A DNA stretch of 64,000 bases from Sphingomonas sp. R-74633. Its GTDB lineage: Bacteria > Pseudomonadota > Alphaproteobacteria > Sphingomonadales > Sphingomonadaceae. The translations under genes were made by a program, and so were the position numbers. Below, piece after piece: positions 17,626 through 26,814 of this stretch (position 1 is its first letter; the number at the start of each line of letters is the position of its first letter). A model generated the notes under the pieces. That model was given only the letters and a program-made list of their open reading frames with translations, was not told the origin of the DNA and searched no databases. The stretch lies in NCBI RefSeq assembly GCF_013416555.1, contig NZ_JACCFG010000001.1:310001-374000 (forward strand), written 5' to 3'.

Positions 17626-17723
17626 CGCATATCCCCCCTGTGGAGGATGATGGGCGGAGACCCGGTCGCTGCCAAGGCGAAATTGCTATCGAACCGTAAC
17701 CGTTTCGGCCTTATGGCTGGCGG

Positions 17724-18653
17724 ATGACCATGCCCAAAGTCGCCGTGATCCTGCCCTGCTACAACGAAGAAGCCGCGATCGCGCAGACGATCGAGGGGTT
17801 CCGCAAGGTGCTGCCGGACGCGGCCATCTACGTCTATGACAACAACAGCAAGGACCGGACGATCGAAGTCGCCCGCGCCGCCGGCGCCGTGGTCCGCAGC
17901 GAGCGGATGCAGGGCAAGGGCAATGTCGTCCGCCGGATGTTCGCCGATGTCGAGGCCGACATCTATGTGATGGCCGATGGCGATGCGACCTATGACCCCG
18001 AAGCGGCCCCCGCAATGGTCGCGCGCGTGGCGGAGGAGGGCCTCGACATGATCGTGGGCACCCGCGTCCACGAGGCGGCGGAGGCCTATCGCCGCGGCCA
18101 TGTGCTGGGCAACCGGCTGATGACCGGCATCCTCGCCAGCCTGTTCGGGCGCAGCTTCACCGACATTTTCTCGGGCTACCGCGTCTTCTCGCGCCGCTTC
18201 GTGAAGAGCTTTCCGGTGCTGTCCGCAGGCTTCGAGATCGAGACCGAGATCAGCGTCCACGCGCTCGAGCTCAAAATGCCCGTCGGCGAAGTCGAGACGC
18301 GCTATTTCGCCCGGCTCGAAGGCTCCAAATCAAAGCTCAACACCTATCGTGACGGCTGGCGCATCCTGAAGACGATCGCAGTGCTCTACCGGATCGAGCG
18401 GCCGATGCTGTTCTTCGGCTGGATCGCCACGGTGCTCGCCGCGATCGCGGTGGGGCTGAGCATCCCGCTGCTGTGGACCTGGTTCGAGACCGGGCTGGTG
18501 CCGCGCTTCCCGACCGCGATCCTGGCGACCGGCCTGATGATCCTCGCCGCGCTGAACGGGTTCACCGGGCTGATCCTCGACACGGTGGTGCGCGGCCGGC
18601 GCGAGATGCGGCGGCTGGCCTATCTGGCGCAGCCGGGGCCGCTCAAGCCTTAA
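17724..18653 (+). CDS. GT2 glycosyltransferase, polyprenyl-phosphate sugar synthase type
   Basis: 309 residues. The GT-A catalytic domain shows VAVILPCYNEEAAIAQTI at the N-terminus, the metal-binding DGD at residues 85-87 (YVMADGDATYD), and the acceptor region FSGYRVFSRRFVK. The conserved SKLNTYRDGWRILKT block precedes two C-terminal transmembrane helices (about 230-290). This architecture fits enzymes that load a sugar onto polyprenyl phosphate at the cytoplasmic membrane for later glycan or lipid modification. It converges with an 11-base overlap on the short-chain reductase gene; a GT39-type transferase, which would use such donors, lies just beyond on the other strand. The pairing is suggestive but not proven. 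Confidence 0.9.
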   Translation: MTMPKVAVILPCYNEEAAIAQTIEGFRKVLPDAAIYVYDNNSKDRTIEVARAAGAVVRSERMQGKGNVVRRMFADVEADIYVMADGDATYDPEAAPAMVARVAEEGLDMIVGTRVHEAAEAYRRGHVLGNRLMTGILASLFGRSFTDIFSGYRVFSRRFVKSFPVLSAGFEIETEISVHALELKMPVGEVETRYFARLEGSKSKLNTYRDGWRILKTIAVLYRIERPMLFFGWIATVLAAIAVGLSIPLLWTWFETGLVPRFPTAILATGLMILAALNGFTGLILDTVVRGRREMRRLAYLAQPGPLKP

Positions 18654-19674
18654 CCAGCCCCAGTTCGATCAAGCTGTTCGCCGTCGCGAGGATCGCTTCC
18701 TCGTTGCTGCGCGGCCGCCAGTCGAGCAGCTTGCGCGCCTTTTCGTTGCTGGCGTTGGACTGGATGCCGAGCCGCGGGGCGGCTTCGCGTGCCATCGGGT
18801 TGAACAGCGCCATGATGCGGACCAGCCAGCTCGGGATGCGGCGGCGGGTGATCCTGGCGCCGGCCGGGCCGAGATTCTTGCGCAGCACATCGGCCATTTG
18901 CGGGATCGACATCGCCTTGCCGGCGACCGCGAGGAAGCGCTCGCCCGCAGCATCGGGATGCGTCATCGCCTCGATCTGCAGCGCGGCGACATCGCGGACA
19001 TCGACCACGCCGAACCAGAGATCGGGCAGGCCGGGCATCTTGTCCTCGATCATCGACTGGACCAGCCAGATCGAGGTCGAGAGGTCATCATTGAGTGCCG
19101 GGCCGAAGATGCCGACCGGGTTGACCACGGCCAGCTCCATCCCGTCGCCCTCGTTGGCGATGAAGTCCCAGGCGGCGCGCTCGGCGAGCGTCTTGGACTT
19201 CATATAGGGCTGGACGGCAGGGCCATCGACATCGGTCCAGTCGGCCTCGGTATAGTCGGCGGTGCGCTGGCCATGGCCATAGCCGATCGCGGCGAAGCTC
19301 GAGGTGACGACGACGCGCTTCACGCCGGCGGCATGTGCGGCGCGGAGCACCCGGAGCGTGCCTTCGCGGGCGGGGCGGATCAGCTCCTGCTCGTCCTCGG
19401 GCTGGTTGGGCGGGAAGGGGGAGGCGACGTGCTGGACATAGGTGCAGCCGGCGACCGCCTCGGCCCAGCCTTCGTCCTTTTCCAGGTCGGCGGCGGCGAA
19501 GCTGAGGTTGCTCGTGTCGGCGCCGGCCTTCTCCAGCGTGGCGCGGACCTGCGCCTCACGCGACAGGCTGCGCACGGTGGTGCGGACGCGGTGGCCCTGT
19601 GCCAGCAGCTGGAGGATGACATGGCTGCCCACGAAACCGGAGCCGCCCGTGACCAGGACATTATGCGTCGTCAT
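18643..19674 (-). CDS. NAD(P)-dependent aldehyde reductase / epimerase, extended SDR family
   Basis: 343 residues from ATG 19674. The N-terminal Rossmann motif VLVTGGSGFVGSHVI and the extended-SDR catalytic core (TSSFAAIGYGH with Ser, YMKSKTLAE with Tyr and Lys) are visible. The QPYMKSK plus VVNPVGIFGPAL pattern resembles dihydroflavonol-4-reductase-like or aldehyde reductases rather than sugar epimerases. Substrate unknown. The start overlaps the stop of the GT39-type gene by 4 bases, so the two form an operon. The 3 prime end overlaps the convergent GT2 gene by 11 bases. Confidence 0.9.
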   Translation of the reverse strand: MTTHNVLVTGGSGFVGSHVILQLLAQGHRVRTTVRSLSREAQVRATLEKAGADTSNLSFAAADLEKDEGWAEAVAGCTYVQHVASPFPPNQPEDEQELIRPAREGTLRVLRAAHAAGVKRVVVTSSFAAIGYGHGQRTADYTEADWTDVDGPAVQPYMKSKTLAERAAWDFIANEGDGMELAVVNPVGIFGPALNDDLSTSIWLVQSMIEDKMPGLPDLWFGVVDVRDVAALQIEAMTHPDAAGERFLAVAGKAMSIPQMADVLRKNLGPAGARITRRRIPSWLVRIMALFNPMAREAAPRLGIQSNASNEKARKLLDWRPRSNEEAILATANSLIELGLVKA

Positions 19675-20939
19675 TGCGTCACCATGGGCGAGCGCCCGCG
19701 TCGCTGCAAGGTGAGGAAGGTCTCCACAGCGAGCTGCGCGGCGAGGAAGGCGAGCAGCGGCCAGATCACATAGGCATAGCGCGGGATCGGCATCACCAGC
19801 GCATAGGGCAGGCCGGCGAGCGCGAGGTAGAGCGCGAACAGCCCGTAGAAGCGCCGCCGCTGGAACAGCCCGACGGCGAGGCCGAGCAGGCCGAAGGCGG
19901 CAACCAGCCGGATCATCTCGATCCTGAGGGTGGGGAAGGCACCCCAATTGGTCAGCCCGCCCTGCCAGCGATCGGGGAGATAGAATTGCCGGTAATGACG
20001 CAGCGCCAGCCGGGCGAAGTCGAGCGGGTGCGCGGCGATCCACGCCCAGGTCTCGCGGCCAAGCTGCCTTGAATAAGCGACCTCGCCGCCGGCAGCGCGC
20101 AGCCGGGCGAGCACTTCCGGGTTCTGATAGGGGTGGATGGCGCGGGCGCGGGCCAGCGTCTCGGCACGCGGATCGGCGGGATCGAGCGCGCCGGGATAGT
20201 TGGCCATCGCGATCTCGAGCCCGAAATTGTCGCGCAGCAGTACCGGGCTGCCCATCACCTCGGCGTTGCGCAGCATCCAGGGCGCGAGGAGCAGCGCCAG
20301 CGCCGCGGCAGCGATACCGGCAAAGGCGAGCGCCTGACGCAGCGGCAGGCGCCGCAGCGCGAGCCAGGCCCAGCAGGCATCGACCGCGAGCCCGGTGGTT
20401 GGGCTGATGAAGAAGGTGAAGGCCGAGAGCGCGGCGCCGAGCAGCAGCGGCTGGAGGTGGATCGTCTCGCGCTTGTCGAGCGTGACGATCAGCCAGAGAT
20501 TGGCGAGCGCTAGCAAGGCGGCGAGGCCGCCTTCCCAGACGCGGAAGTCCGCGGCTTCCTGGACGATATGGCCCGGCAGCAGGCAGAGCAGGACAAGGCC
20601 TCCGATCAGCGCCTGCGGCCGCCAGCCGGCCTTGGCGAACAGCGCGCGGGCAAGCAGCCAGGTCAGCGCGAGCAGGGCGAGCGTCCACAGGCTGAGCAGC
20701 AGCGCGGCCATGCTCGAATTGCCGAAGACATTCTGCACGGCGCCGACCAGCACCACCATGCCCGGCATCAGATGCGCGGTGGGGCCGCTGCCTGGGGCGA
20801 AGGCGTCGGCGATCGTTCCGGTGCGGGCCAGCGTCTCCGCCGCCGCGCTTGCTTCGCCGAGATGGAGCGGGGAGAGTAGCGCGCGCACCAGCACCAGCCA
20901 GAGCAGCCGCAGCGCGAGCCCGGCGAGGATCAGCCACAA
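19671..20939 (-). CDS. GT39-like membrane glycosyltransferase
   Basis: 422 residues with about ten transmembrane helices. N-terminal [15 protein letters not shown], the luminal-loop acidic region [20 protein letters not shown] with a conserved Glu, and a cluster [15 protein letters not shown] match the ArnT/PMT-style GT39 and RgtA-like families, which use polyprenyl-phosphate sugars. The start used is TTG 20939; no clear ribosome-binding site is seen, so the start is uncertain. It leads the operon with the SDR gene (4-base overlap). About 160 bases upstream, divergent, is clpP. Confidence 0.8.
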   Translation of the reverse strand: MWLILAGLALRLLWLVLVRALLSPLHLGEASAAAETLARTGTIADAFAPGSGPTAHLMPGMVVLVGAVQNVFGNSSMAALLLSLWTLALLALTWLLARALFAKAGWRPQALIGGLVLLCLLPGHIVQEAADFRVWEGGLAALLALANLWLIVTLDKRETIHLQPLLLGAALSAFTFFISPTTGLAVDACWAWLALRRLPLRQALAFAGIAAAALALLLAPWMLRNAEVMGSPVLLRDNFGLEIAMANYPGALDPADPRAETLARARAIHPYQNPEVLARLRAAGGEVAYSRQLGRETWAWIAAHPLDFARLALRHYRQFYLPDRWQGGLTNWGAFPTLRIEMIRLVAAFGLLGLAVGLFQRRRFYGLFALYLALAGLPYALVMPIPRYAYVIWPLLAFLAAQLAVETFLTLQRRGRSPMVTQ

Positions 20940-21038
20940 GGCTGCCCTGCGCGTCGCGCTCAGCGCGTCTCTTCTCCGCTCCCCGGTGATATGGCGTCTC
21001 CCCCAGATCCGCCTGTTACAGCGTAACCATAACCAAGG

Positions 21039-21067
21039 CTTGAACTCCGCACGTCAAGCGCCGATGT
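21039..21067 (+). promoter_or_regulatory. Candidate heat-shock (sigma-32 type) promoter of clpP
   Basis: CTTGAA at 21039-21044 and CCGATGT at 21061-21067, separated by 16 bases, resemble the RpoH promoter pattern (CTTGAAA ... CCCCATNT). It lies 36 bases before clpP, a classical RpoH-controlled gene. The match at the second element is imperfect. Confidence 0.4.
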
Positions 21068-21102
21068 TGTTCGAGCCAACACACATAACGAGAAAATCAT
21101 CC

Positions 21103-21759
21103 ATGCATCCGCTTTCTGGTCAGATGACCATTGATCCCGTCACCGGCGGCCTCGTTCCCATCGTTATTGAGCAGTCGAGCCGCGGCGAGCGCAGCTTCGA
21201 CATCTATTCGCGCCTGCTGCGCGAGCGAATCGTGTTCGTGACCGGCCCGGTCGAGGATCACATGGCTTCGCTGATCACTGCCCAGCTTCTCTTCCTCGAG
21301 TCCGAGAACCCGAAGAAGGACATCTGGATGTACATCAACTCGCCGGGTGGCGTGGTGACCGCCGGCATGGCGATCCACGACACCATGCAGTATATCCGCC
21401 CCAAGGTGGGCACGGTCTGCATCGGCCAGGCCGCCTCGATGGGCTCGTTCCTGCTCGCCTCGGGTGAGCCGGGCCTGCGCGTGGCGCTCACCAATGCCCG
21501 CATCATGCTCCACCAGCCCTCGGGCGGCGCGCAGGGCATGGCTTCGGACATCGAGATCCAGGCGAAGGAAATCCTGCGCATCCGTGCTCGGATGAATGCG
21601 CTCTATTCGAAATATACCGGCCAGCCGCTCGAGCGGATCGAGCAGGTCATGGACCGCGACAGCTTCTTCGAAGCGGACGAGGCCAAGGCATTCGGCGTGG
21701 TCGACGAGGTTTACGAGAAGCGTCCGACCCCGGCTGACGGCGAGGCAACGCCAGCCTGA
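21103..21759 (+). CDS. clpP: ATP-dependent Clp protease proteolytic subunit
   Basis: 218 residues. It forms the 14-mer proteolytic chamber used with ClpX. The catalytic triad is visible: Ser112 in GQAASMGSF, His137 in MLHQPSGG, and an Asp in the MDRDSFF segment (about residue 186). [18 protein letters not shown] is the typical substrate-groove stretch. Start ATG 21103; an in-frame ATG at 21124 is a possible alternative that keeps all conserved parts. clpX follows 118 bases downstream, with a small hairpin between. Confidence 0.97.
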   Translation: MHPLSGQMTIDPVTGGLVPIVIEQSSRGERSFDIYSRLLRERIVFVTGPVEDHMASLITAQLLFLESENPKKDIWMYINSPGGVVTAGMAIHDTMQYIRPKVGTVCIGQAASMGSFLLASGEPGLRVALTNARIMLHQPSGGAQGMASDIEIQAKEILRIRARMNALYSKYTGQPLERIEQVMDRDSFFEADEAKAFGVVDEVYEKRPTPADGEATPA

Positions 21760-21781
21760 TTGTCAGTAGGTACTTAAGGAG

Positions 21782-21798
21782 TCTGGCGTAAAGCCAGA
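21782..21798 (+). other. Short hairpin between clpP and clpX
   Basis: TCTGGC-GTAAA-GCCAGA, a 6-base stem with a 5-base loop. It is a weak terminator or processing site at best, with no proper T-run. It may tune clpP to clpX expression. Confidence 0.35.
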
Positions 21799-21877
21799 TT
21801 CCGGTTTGCCCGAGTATCGCCCGCGTGTAGGATGGCGGGTGGCGTAATGTGCGCGCGGCGCACCAAGGATGGATTGA

Positions 21878-23134
<1,257 letters not shown>

Positions 23135-23160
23135 GGCTCGGCTTTACCGATAGATTTTGG

Positions 23161-23198
23161 AAGGCCCTTCCCGGAAGCGGGGAGGGCCTTCTGCTTTT
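23161..23198 (+). terminator. Rho-independent terminator after clpX
   Basis: AAGGCCCTTCCC pairs with GGGGAGGGCCTT (one G-T pair) around a short GGAAGC loop, followed by CTGCTTTT. It lies 26 bases after the clpX stop. Confidence 0.85.
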
Positions 23199-23206
23199 CG
23201 ACCTAT

Positions 23207-23287
23207 CGTCATCCCGGCGAAAGCCGGGATCTCGTGCGGCTCCTTCCCGCGCCATCGCCTGAGATCCCGGCTTTCGCCGGGATGACG
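23207..23287. repeat. Perfect 27-base inverted repeat of a REP-like family
   Basis: The left arm 23207-23233 (begins CGTCATCCCGGCGAAAGCCG) is repeated exactly, inverted, at 23261-23287, with a 27-base spacer. Each arm itself holds a small palindrome CCCGGC-GAAA-GCCGGG. The core resembles those at 48844-48936 and 56590-56617, so this is a multi-copy intergenic palindrome. It lies between the clpX terminator and the next gene. Confidence 0.9.
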
Positions 23288-23316
23288 ATCGAGGCGCGCT
23301 CTGGCAGGATGCCCTC

Positions 23317-23994
23317 ATGGGGCGGGGAGAGAACAGCACGGACAAACTCGCTGCCCGGCAGGCGCGGCGCCGCAAGGTGCGGTTCCGGCACGCGTTCACC
23401 TGGCTGCTGGTCGGCGCGGTCGTCTATGCCGTCGCATTGGCGCTGGCGATCCTGCTCTATCCTGATCCCAAGGACGTGCTGGCGCCGGTCATCGGGCCGA
23501 GCCTCTATCTCACGCCATTGTTCGGACTGCCCTATCTCGTAGCCAGCGCGCGTCAGCGCGGCTGGTTCAGGCGGGTACTCTATTTCGGCGCGGTGCTTAC
23601 CTTCGTCCATATTGTCGCCAACTATCTCGCCTGGCGCCACGCGTCGGTCAGCTTTGCGCTCGAGCCTGATCCCAAGGCCTATGTGCAGGATTTCGGCACG
23701 GGCGCGGTCGGCGGGTTCGCCGGCGGCACATTGGCGCTGATGCTGCTGATCCCGCTACGTCTCGCGCCGCTCAACGCGGGCAGCCGGGCGATCATCCTGC
23801 TGGGCATCGGTGCGCTCACGCTGCTCGGTGGGCTCGGCATGGCGCAGGGCCTGCTGCTCACCAATGCGCACGGCTATCAGATGAAATCCGCGGGCTTCGT
23901 CTTCTGGTTCGAGTGCGTGCATCTGCCGTGGCAGATATGCCTGGCCTTCTTCCTTGCCTGGCTCATGCGGCTGGGGCGGCGACCCGCGGGCTGA
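23317..23994 (+). CDS. Multi-pass membrane protein of unknown function
   Basis: 225 residues: a basic N-terminus (MGRGENSTDKLAARQARRRK) then about five transmembrane helices, ending RLGRRPAG. No family recognised. Start ATG 23317 with AGG upstream. It converges on the NCS1 transporter with a 32-base overlap and follows the inverted repeat. Coding is supported by GC bias and continuous helix pattern. Confidence 0.72.
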   Translation: MGRGENSTDKLAARQARRRKVRFRHAFTWLLVGAVVYAVALALAILLYPDPKDVLAPVIGPSLYLTPLFGLPYLVASARQRGWFRRVLYFGAVLTFVHIVANYLAWRHASVSFALEPDPKAYVQDFGTGAVGGFAGGTLALMLLIPLRLAPLNAGSRAIILLGIGALTLLGGLGMAQGLLLTNAHGYQMKSAGFVFWFECVHLPWQICLAFFLAWLMRLGRRPAG

Positions 23995-25420
23995 GCCGCA
24001 TCAGGCCGAGATAGACGATCCCCGCGATCGCGAGCCCGACGAACCACGCCCAGGTGTAGATTGCCAGCCACATCGGGGCGACGCTGAACGCCCTGGGCGC
24101 GGCAGTGGCAAGAAAGCCGGGGAGGTTGGGCAGCACGCCCGCGGCAAAGGCGACAAGCGCCGCCGGGTTCCAGCCAGCGCGATAGCGATAGGCCCCGTCG
24201 GCGCGGTAGAGGTCGTCGACCTGCAATTGCGTGCGGCGGATCAGCCAGTAATCGGCGATCAAAATGCCCGCGATCGGTCCGAGCAGCGCCGAATAGCCGG
24301 CCAGCCAGACGAAGATATAGCCGCCACTCGAGGCGAGCAGCTTCCACGGCATCATCAGCACCGCGATCGTCGCGGTGATCATCCCGCCGGTGCGATAACT
24401 GATCCGCGACGGCCACAGCGATGAGAAGTCATAGGCCGAGGAGACCAGGTTGGCGGCGATGTTGCACGAGATGGTGTCGATGCTGATCACGACGAGGCCG
24501 AGCAGCACGAGCGGCCCGGTGAAGGTGCCGGAAAGCGCGACGGGGTCCCAGATCGCTTCGCCATAGATCACCACGGTGGCGCTGGTGGTGATGACGCTGG
24601 CGAGCGCGATCAGCCCCATCATCGGCGGCAGGCCGACCGACTGGCCGATCAGCTGGTCGCGCTGCGAACGCGCGAAGCGGGTGAAGTCGGGGATGTTGAG
24701 CGCGAGCGTTGCCCAATAGCCGATCATCGCTGTGAGCGCGGGCCAGAATACCGCCCAGAACTGCCCCTGCTTCGCGCCGCCGGGAACGAAGGCGGAGGGG
24801 GCATGGAAGATCGGGCCGAGACCGCCCGCGGCGTCGACTGCCCACCAGACCAGCGCGATGCAGACGAGGATCTTGACCGGCGCGGTCCAGGTCTCGAGCC
24901 GGCGGATGGTCAACAGGCCCTTGCGGACAAAGAAGAGCTGGATCGCCCAGAAGCCGAGGAAGGCGATGAGCTGGCCCGAGCCGATGCCGAGCATCGGGTG
25001 CGGCGTGCCGCGCAGATCCGTGCCGAGCGCCACGCCGAGCAGCGTCAGCAGAGCCTCGCCGCCGATCCATGTCTGGATGCCGTACCAGCCGCAGGCGACC
25101 AGCGCGCGGGCAAGAGCGGGGAGCCTGGCCCCGGTCGTGCCGAACGAGGCGCGGACCAGCACGGCATAGGGAATGCCGTGGCGCGCGCCGGCATGGCCGA
25201 TCAGCAACATCGGTACGAGCACGATCAGGTTGCCGAGCAGCACTGTAAGCGCGGCCTGGCCGGCGGACATGCCTTGCTCGACGAGCCCGGCCGCGAGCAT
25301 CCAGGCCGGTACTGCGACGATCATGCCGATCCACAGCGCGGCATAGTGATACCAGGCCCAGTTGCGCTGCTCTTGGCCGGTCGGCGCGAGGTCCGGATTC
25401 CACAGGCTGTCGTCGGTCAC
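23963..25420 (-). CDS. NCS1-family nucleobase:cation symporter
   Basis: 485 residues, about twelve transmembrane helices. NCS1 features: W-N-x-D-L-x-P near the N-terminus (LWNPDLAPT), ARHGIPYAVLVRASFG, GWYGIQTWIGG, NIPDFTRFARSQRDQ, and DYWLIRRTQL near the C-terminus. These transporters import cytosine, allantoin, uracil, hydantoin or thiamine-type compounds across the inner membrane with Na+ or H+; substrate is not decidable here. The start is GTG 25420, with GGGGGAA 8 bases upstream; an in-frame TTG at 25435 overlaps that site and is less likely. The gene overlaps the 23317 gene tail to tail. Confidence 0.92.
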   Translation of the reverse strand: MTDDSLWNPDLAPTGQEQRNWAWYHYAALWIGMIVAVPAWMLAAGLVEQGMSAGQAALTVLLGNLIVLVPMLLIGHAGARHGIPYAVLVRASFGTTGARLPALARALVACGWYGIQTWIGGEALLTLLGVALGTDLRGTPHPMLGIGSGQLIAFLGFWAIQLFFVRKGLLTIRRLETWTAPVKILVCIALVWWAVDAAGGLGPIFHAPSAFVPGGAKQGQFWAVFWPALTAMIGYWATLALNIPDFTRFARSQRDQLIGQSVGLPPMMGLIALASVITTSATVVIYGEAIWDPVALSGTFTGPLVLLGLVVISIDTISCNIAANLVSSAYDFSSLWPSRISYRTGGMITATIAVLMMPWKLLASSGGYIFVWLAGYSALLGPIAGILIADYWLIRRTQLQVDDLYRADGAYRYRAGWNPAALVAFAAGVLPNLPGFLATAAPRAFSVAPMWLAIYTWAWFVGLAIAGIVYLGLMRLSPRVAAPAA

Positions 25421-25557
25421 GCGCGCTTCCCCCAAGATGCTTCCCCAAGCCGCTGGAATGTCGCGCGATCTTCGCTGCGGTGCAAGATCGGCTTTTGTTG
25501 ACGTGGGGCAAGATGAGGCGCACCTTCACTGTATTAGCCGGATAAAGGAGTCGTCCT

Positions 25558-26178
25558 ATGTCTGATGCTGCCATCCTCGCGGACGAAGATCCCCGCGAGT
25601 TTCGTTCGCCGTTCGATCTTGCGCTTGATTCGGCCGCCGGCGCGGCATTCCTTTGGCTTGTTTTGGGCCATCTGCTTTTCGCCGCAGGCCTGTGCGTTCT
25701 CGTTCTCTCGAATGTCGCCAATGGGGCGATCTGGATTACGCCGCTATTGACCTTGCCCCTCGTCTGGGCAGGGCGCGGGCACCGGCTGGTGATGAAGGTC
25801 GCCGTGCTGCTCATCGGCTTTACCGTCGCGCATTGGGCGGCGGCAGAGCTTGCCGGGCAGGTCAATACGGTCACCCATCCGATGCTGCCGGGGCTTGTCG
25901 GCGGCGGGGTGGGAGCCGGGCTCTCACTGCTGCTGGTAATGATCACCGGGCTCGGCCGTCCGGGCACGCCGGTGGCGATCTTCGCGGTGTTCGGCACCGC
26001 GCTGCTCGCCGGGATCGGCGCGCTGGTCGTCTACCTCTACATGACGACGCTGGCGGGCAATGAGACCTTCCCTGGCAACTGGCTCCAGCTGCTCAAGATC
26101 TACACGCCCTGGCAGATCGGCTTTGCCTATGTGCTGGCCAAGCTGCTGCGGCCCGACGGCGGAATGCCGGAGGACTGA
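25558..26178 (+). CDS. Multi-pass membrane protein of unknown function
   Basis: 206 residues. A hydrophilic N-terminus (MSDAAILADEDPREFRSPFD) precedes about five transmembrane helices. A strong AAGGAG site lies 8 bases before ATG 25558. No family recognised. It is divergent from the NCS1 transporter and convergent with the isoprenylcysteine-methyltransferase-like gene, sharing a hairpin at the ends. Confidence 0.74.
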   Translation: MSDAAILADEDPREFRSPFDLALDSAAGAAFLWLVLGHLLFAAGLCVLVLSNVANGAIWITPLLTLPLVWAGRGHRLVMKVAVLLIGFTVAHWAAAELAGQVNTVTHPMLPGLVGGGVGAGLSLLLVMITGLGRPGTPVAIFAVFGTALLAGIGALVVYLYMTTLAGNETFPGNWLQLLKIYTPWQIGFAYVLAKLLRPDGGMPED

Positions 26179-26188
26179 ACAGAGGGCG

Positions 26189-26218
26189 CCCCGGGCTGGC
26201 CCCTAGATCAGCCCGGGG
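26189..26218. terminator. Hairpin shared by two convergent genes
   Basis: CCCCGGGCTG (26189-26198) pairs perfectly with CAGCCCGGGG (26209-26218) around a 10-base loop that includes the stop of the 26203 gene. No T-run on either side, so termination efficiency is uncertain. Confidence 0.55.
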
Positions 26219-26814
26219 ATGAAGCGCTTCACGCGCGCGGCATAGGCGTCATAGGCGGCGCCGAACTGCGCGCGCAGGAGCCTTTCCTCGCGGGTGACGC
26301 GCATCCAGGTGCCGATCCAGTAGAGCGGCACGCCGAGGATCAGCCCGCGCCAATGGCCGAGCGCCAGCGCCATCACCAGGATCCAGATGAACAGCGCGAC
26401 GTAGATCGGGTTGCGGATCACCGCGAACGGTCCCCAGGTCACGAGCTGGTGGTCATCGAGCGTGCGCGCGACGATCGCCCAGTTGCGCCCCATCGCCCGC
26501 GACGAGGCCATGAACAGCGCGATCACCCCGGCGATCAGCACCAGCACCGCGATGACTTCGCCGATCGCCAGCGCGTCCGGCGATCCCAGGACCAGCTTGA
26601 GCGGGCCGAAGCCCACCACCAGAAAACCGAGCGCCTGGATGGCGACGCCCAGCATCGAGCCGGAATCGCGCGTGCTCGCCGCCTCTACTTCCGCGGTGCC
26701 GCGCCTGCCCTTGGCAACGAGCAGCACCGCGGCCCAGACGAACAGGCTGCCGAACAGCGCGATGACGGCATAGACGCTGGTGGGTTCGGGATGGACCAGT
26801 TCGATCATCATCAC
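26203..26814 (-). CDS. Isoprenylcysteine carboxyl methyltransferase family protein
   Basis: 203 residues with about five transmembrane helices. The C-terminal ICMT/PEMT-like catalytic region is clear: LVTWGPFAVIRNPIYVALFI, then RVTREERLLRAQFGAAYDAY. This motif binds S-adenosylmethionine at the membrane. Bacterial members of this group methylate unknown lipids or are uncharacterised; there is no prenylated-protein substrate in bacteria that would fit. Start ATG 26814, overlapping the M1 peptidase stop by 4 bases, so the two are an operon. Confidence 0.88.
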   Translation of the reverse strand: MMMIELVHPEPTSVYAVIALFGSLFVWAAVLLVAKGRRGTAEVEAASTRDSGSMLGVAIQALGFLVVGFGPLKLVLGSPDALAIGEVIAVLVLIAGVIALFMASSRAMGRNWAIVARTLDDHQLVTWGPFAVIRNPIYVALFIWILVMALALGHWRGLILGVPLYWIGTWMRVTREERLLRAQFGAAYDAYAARVKRFIPGLI

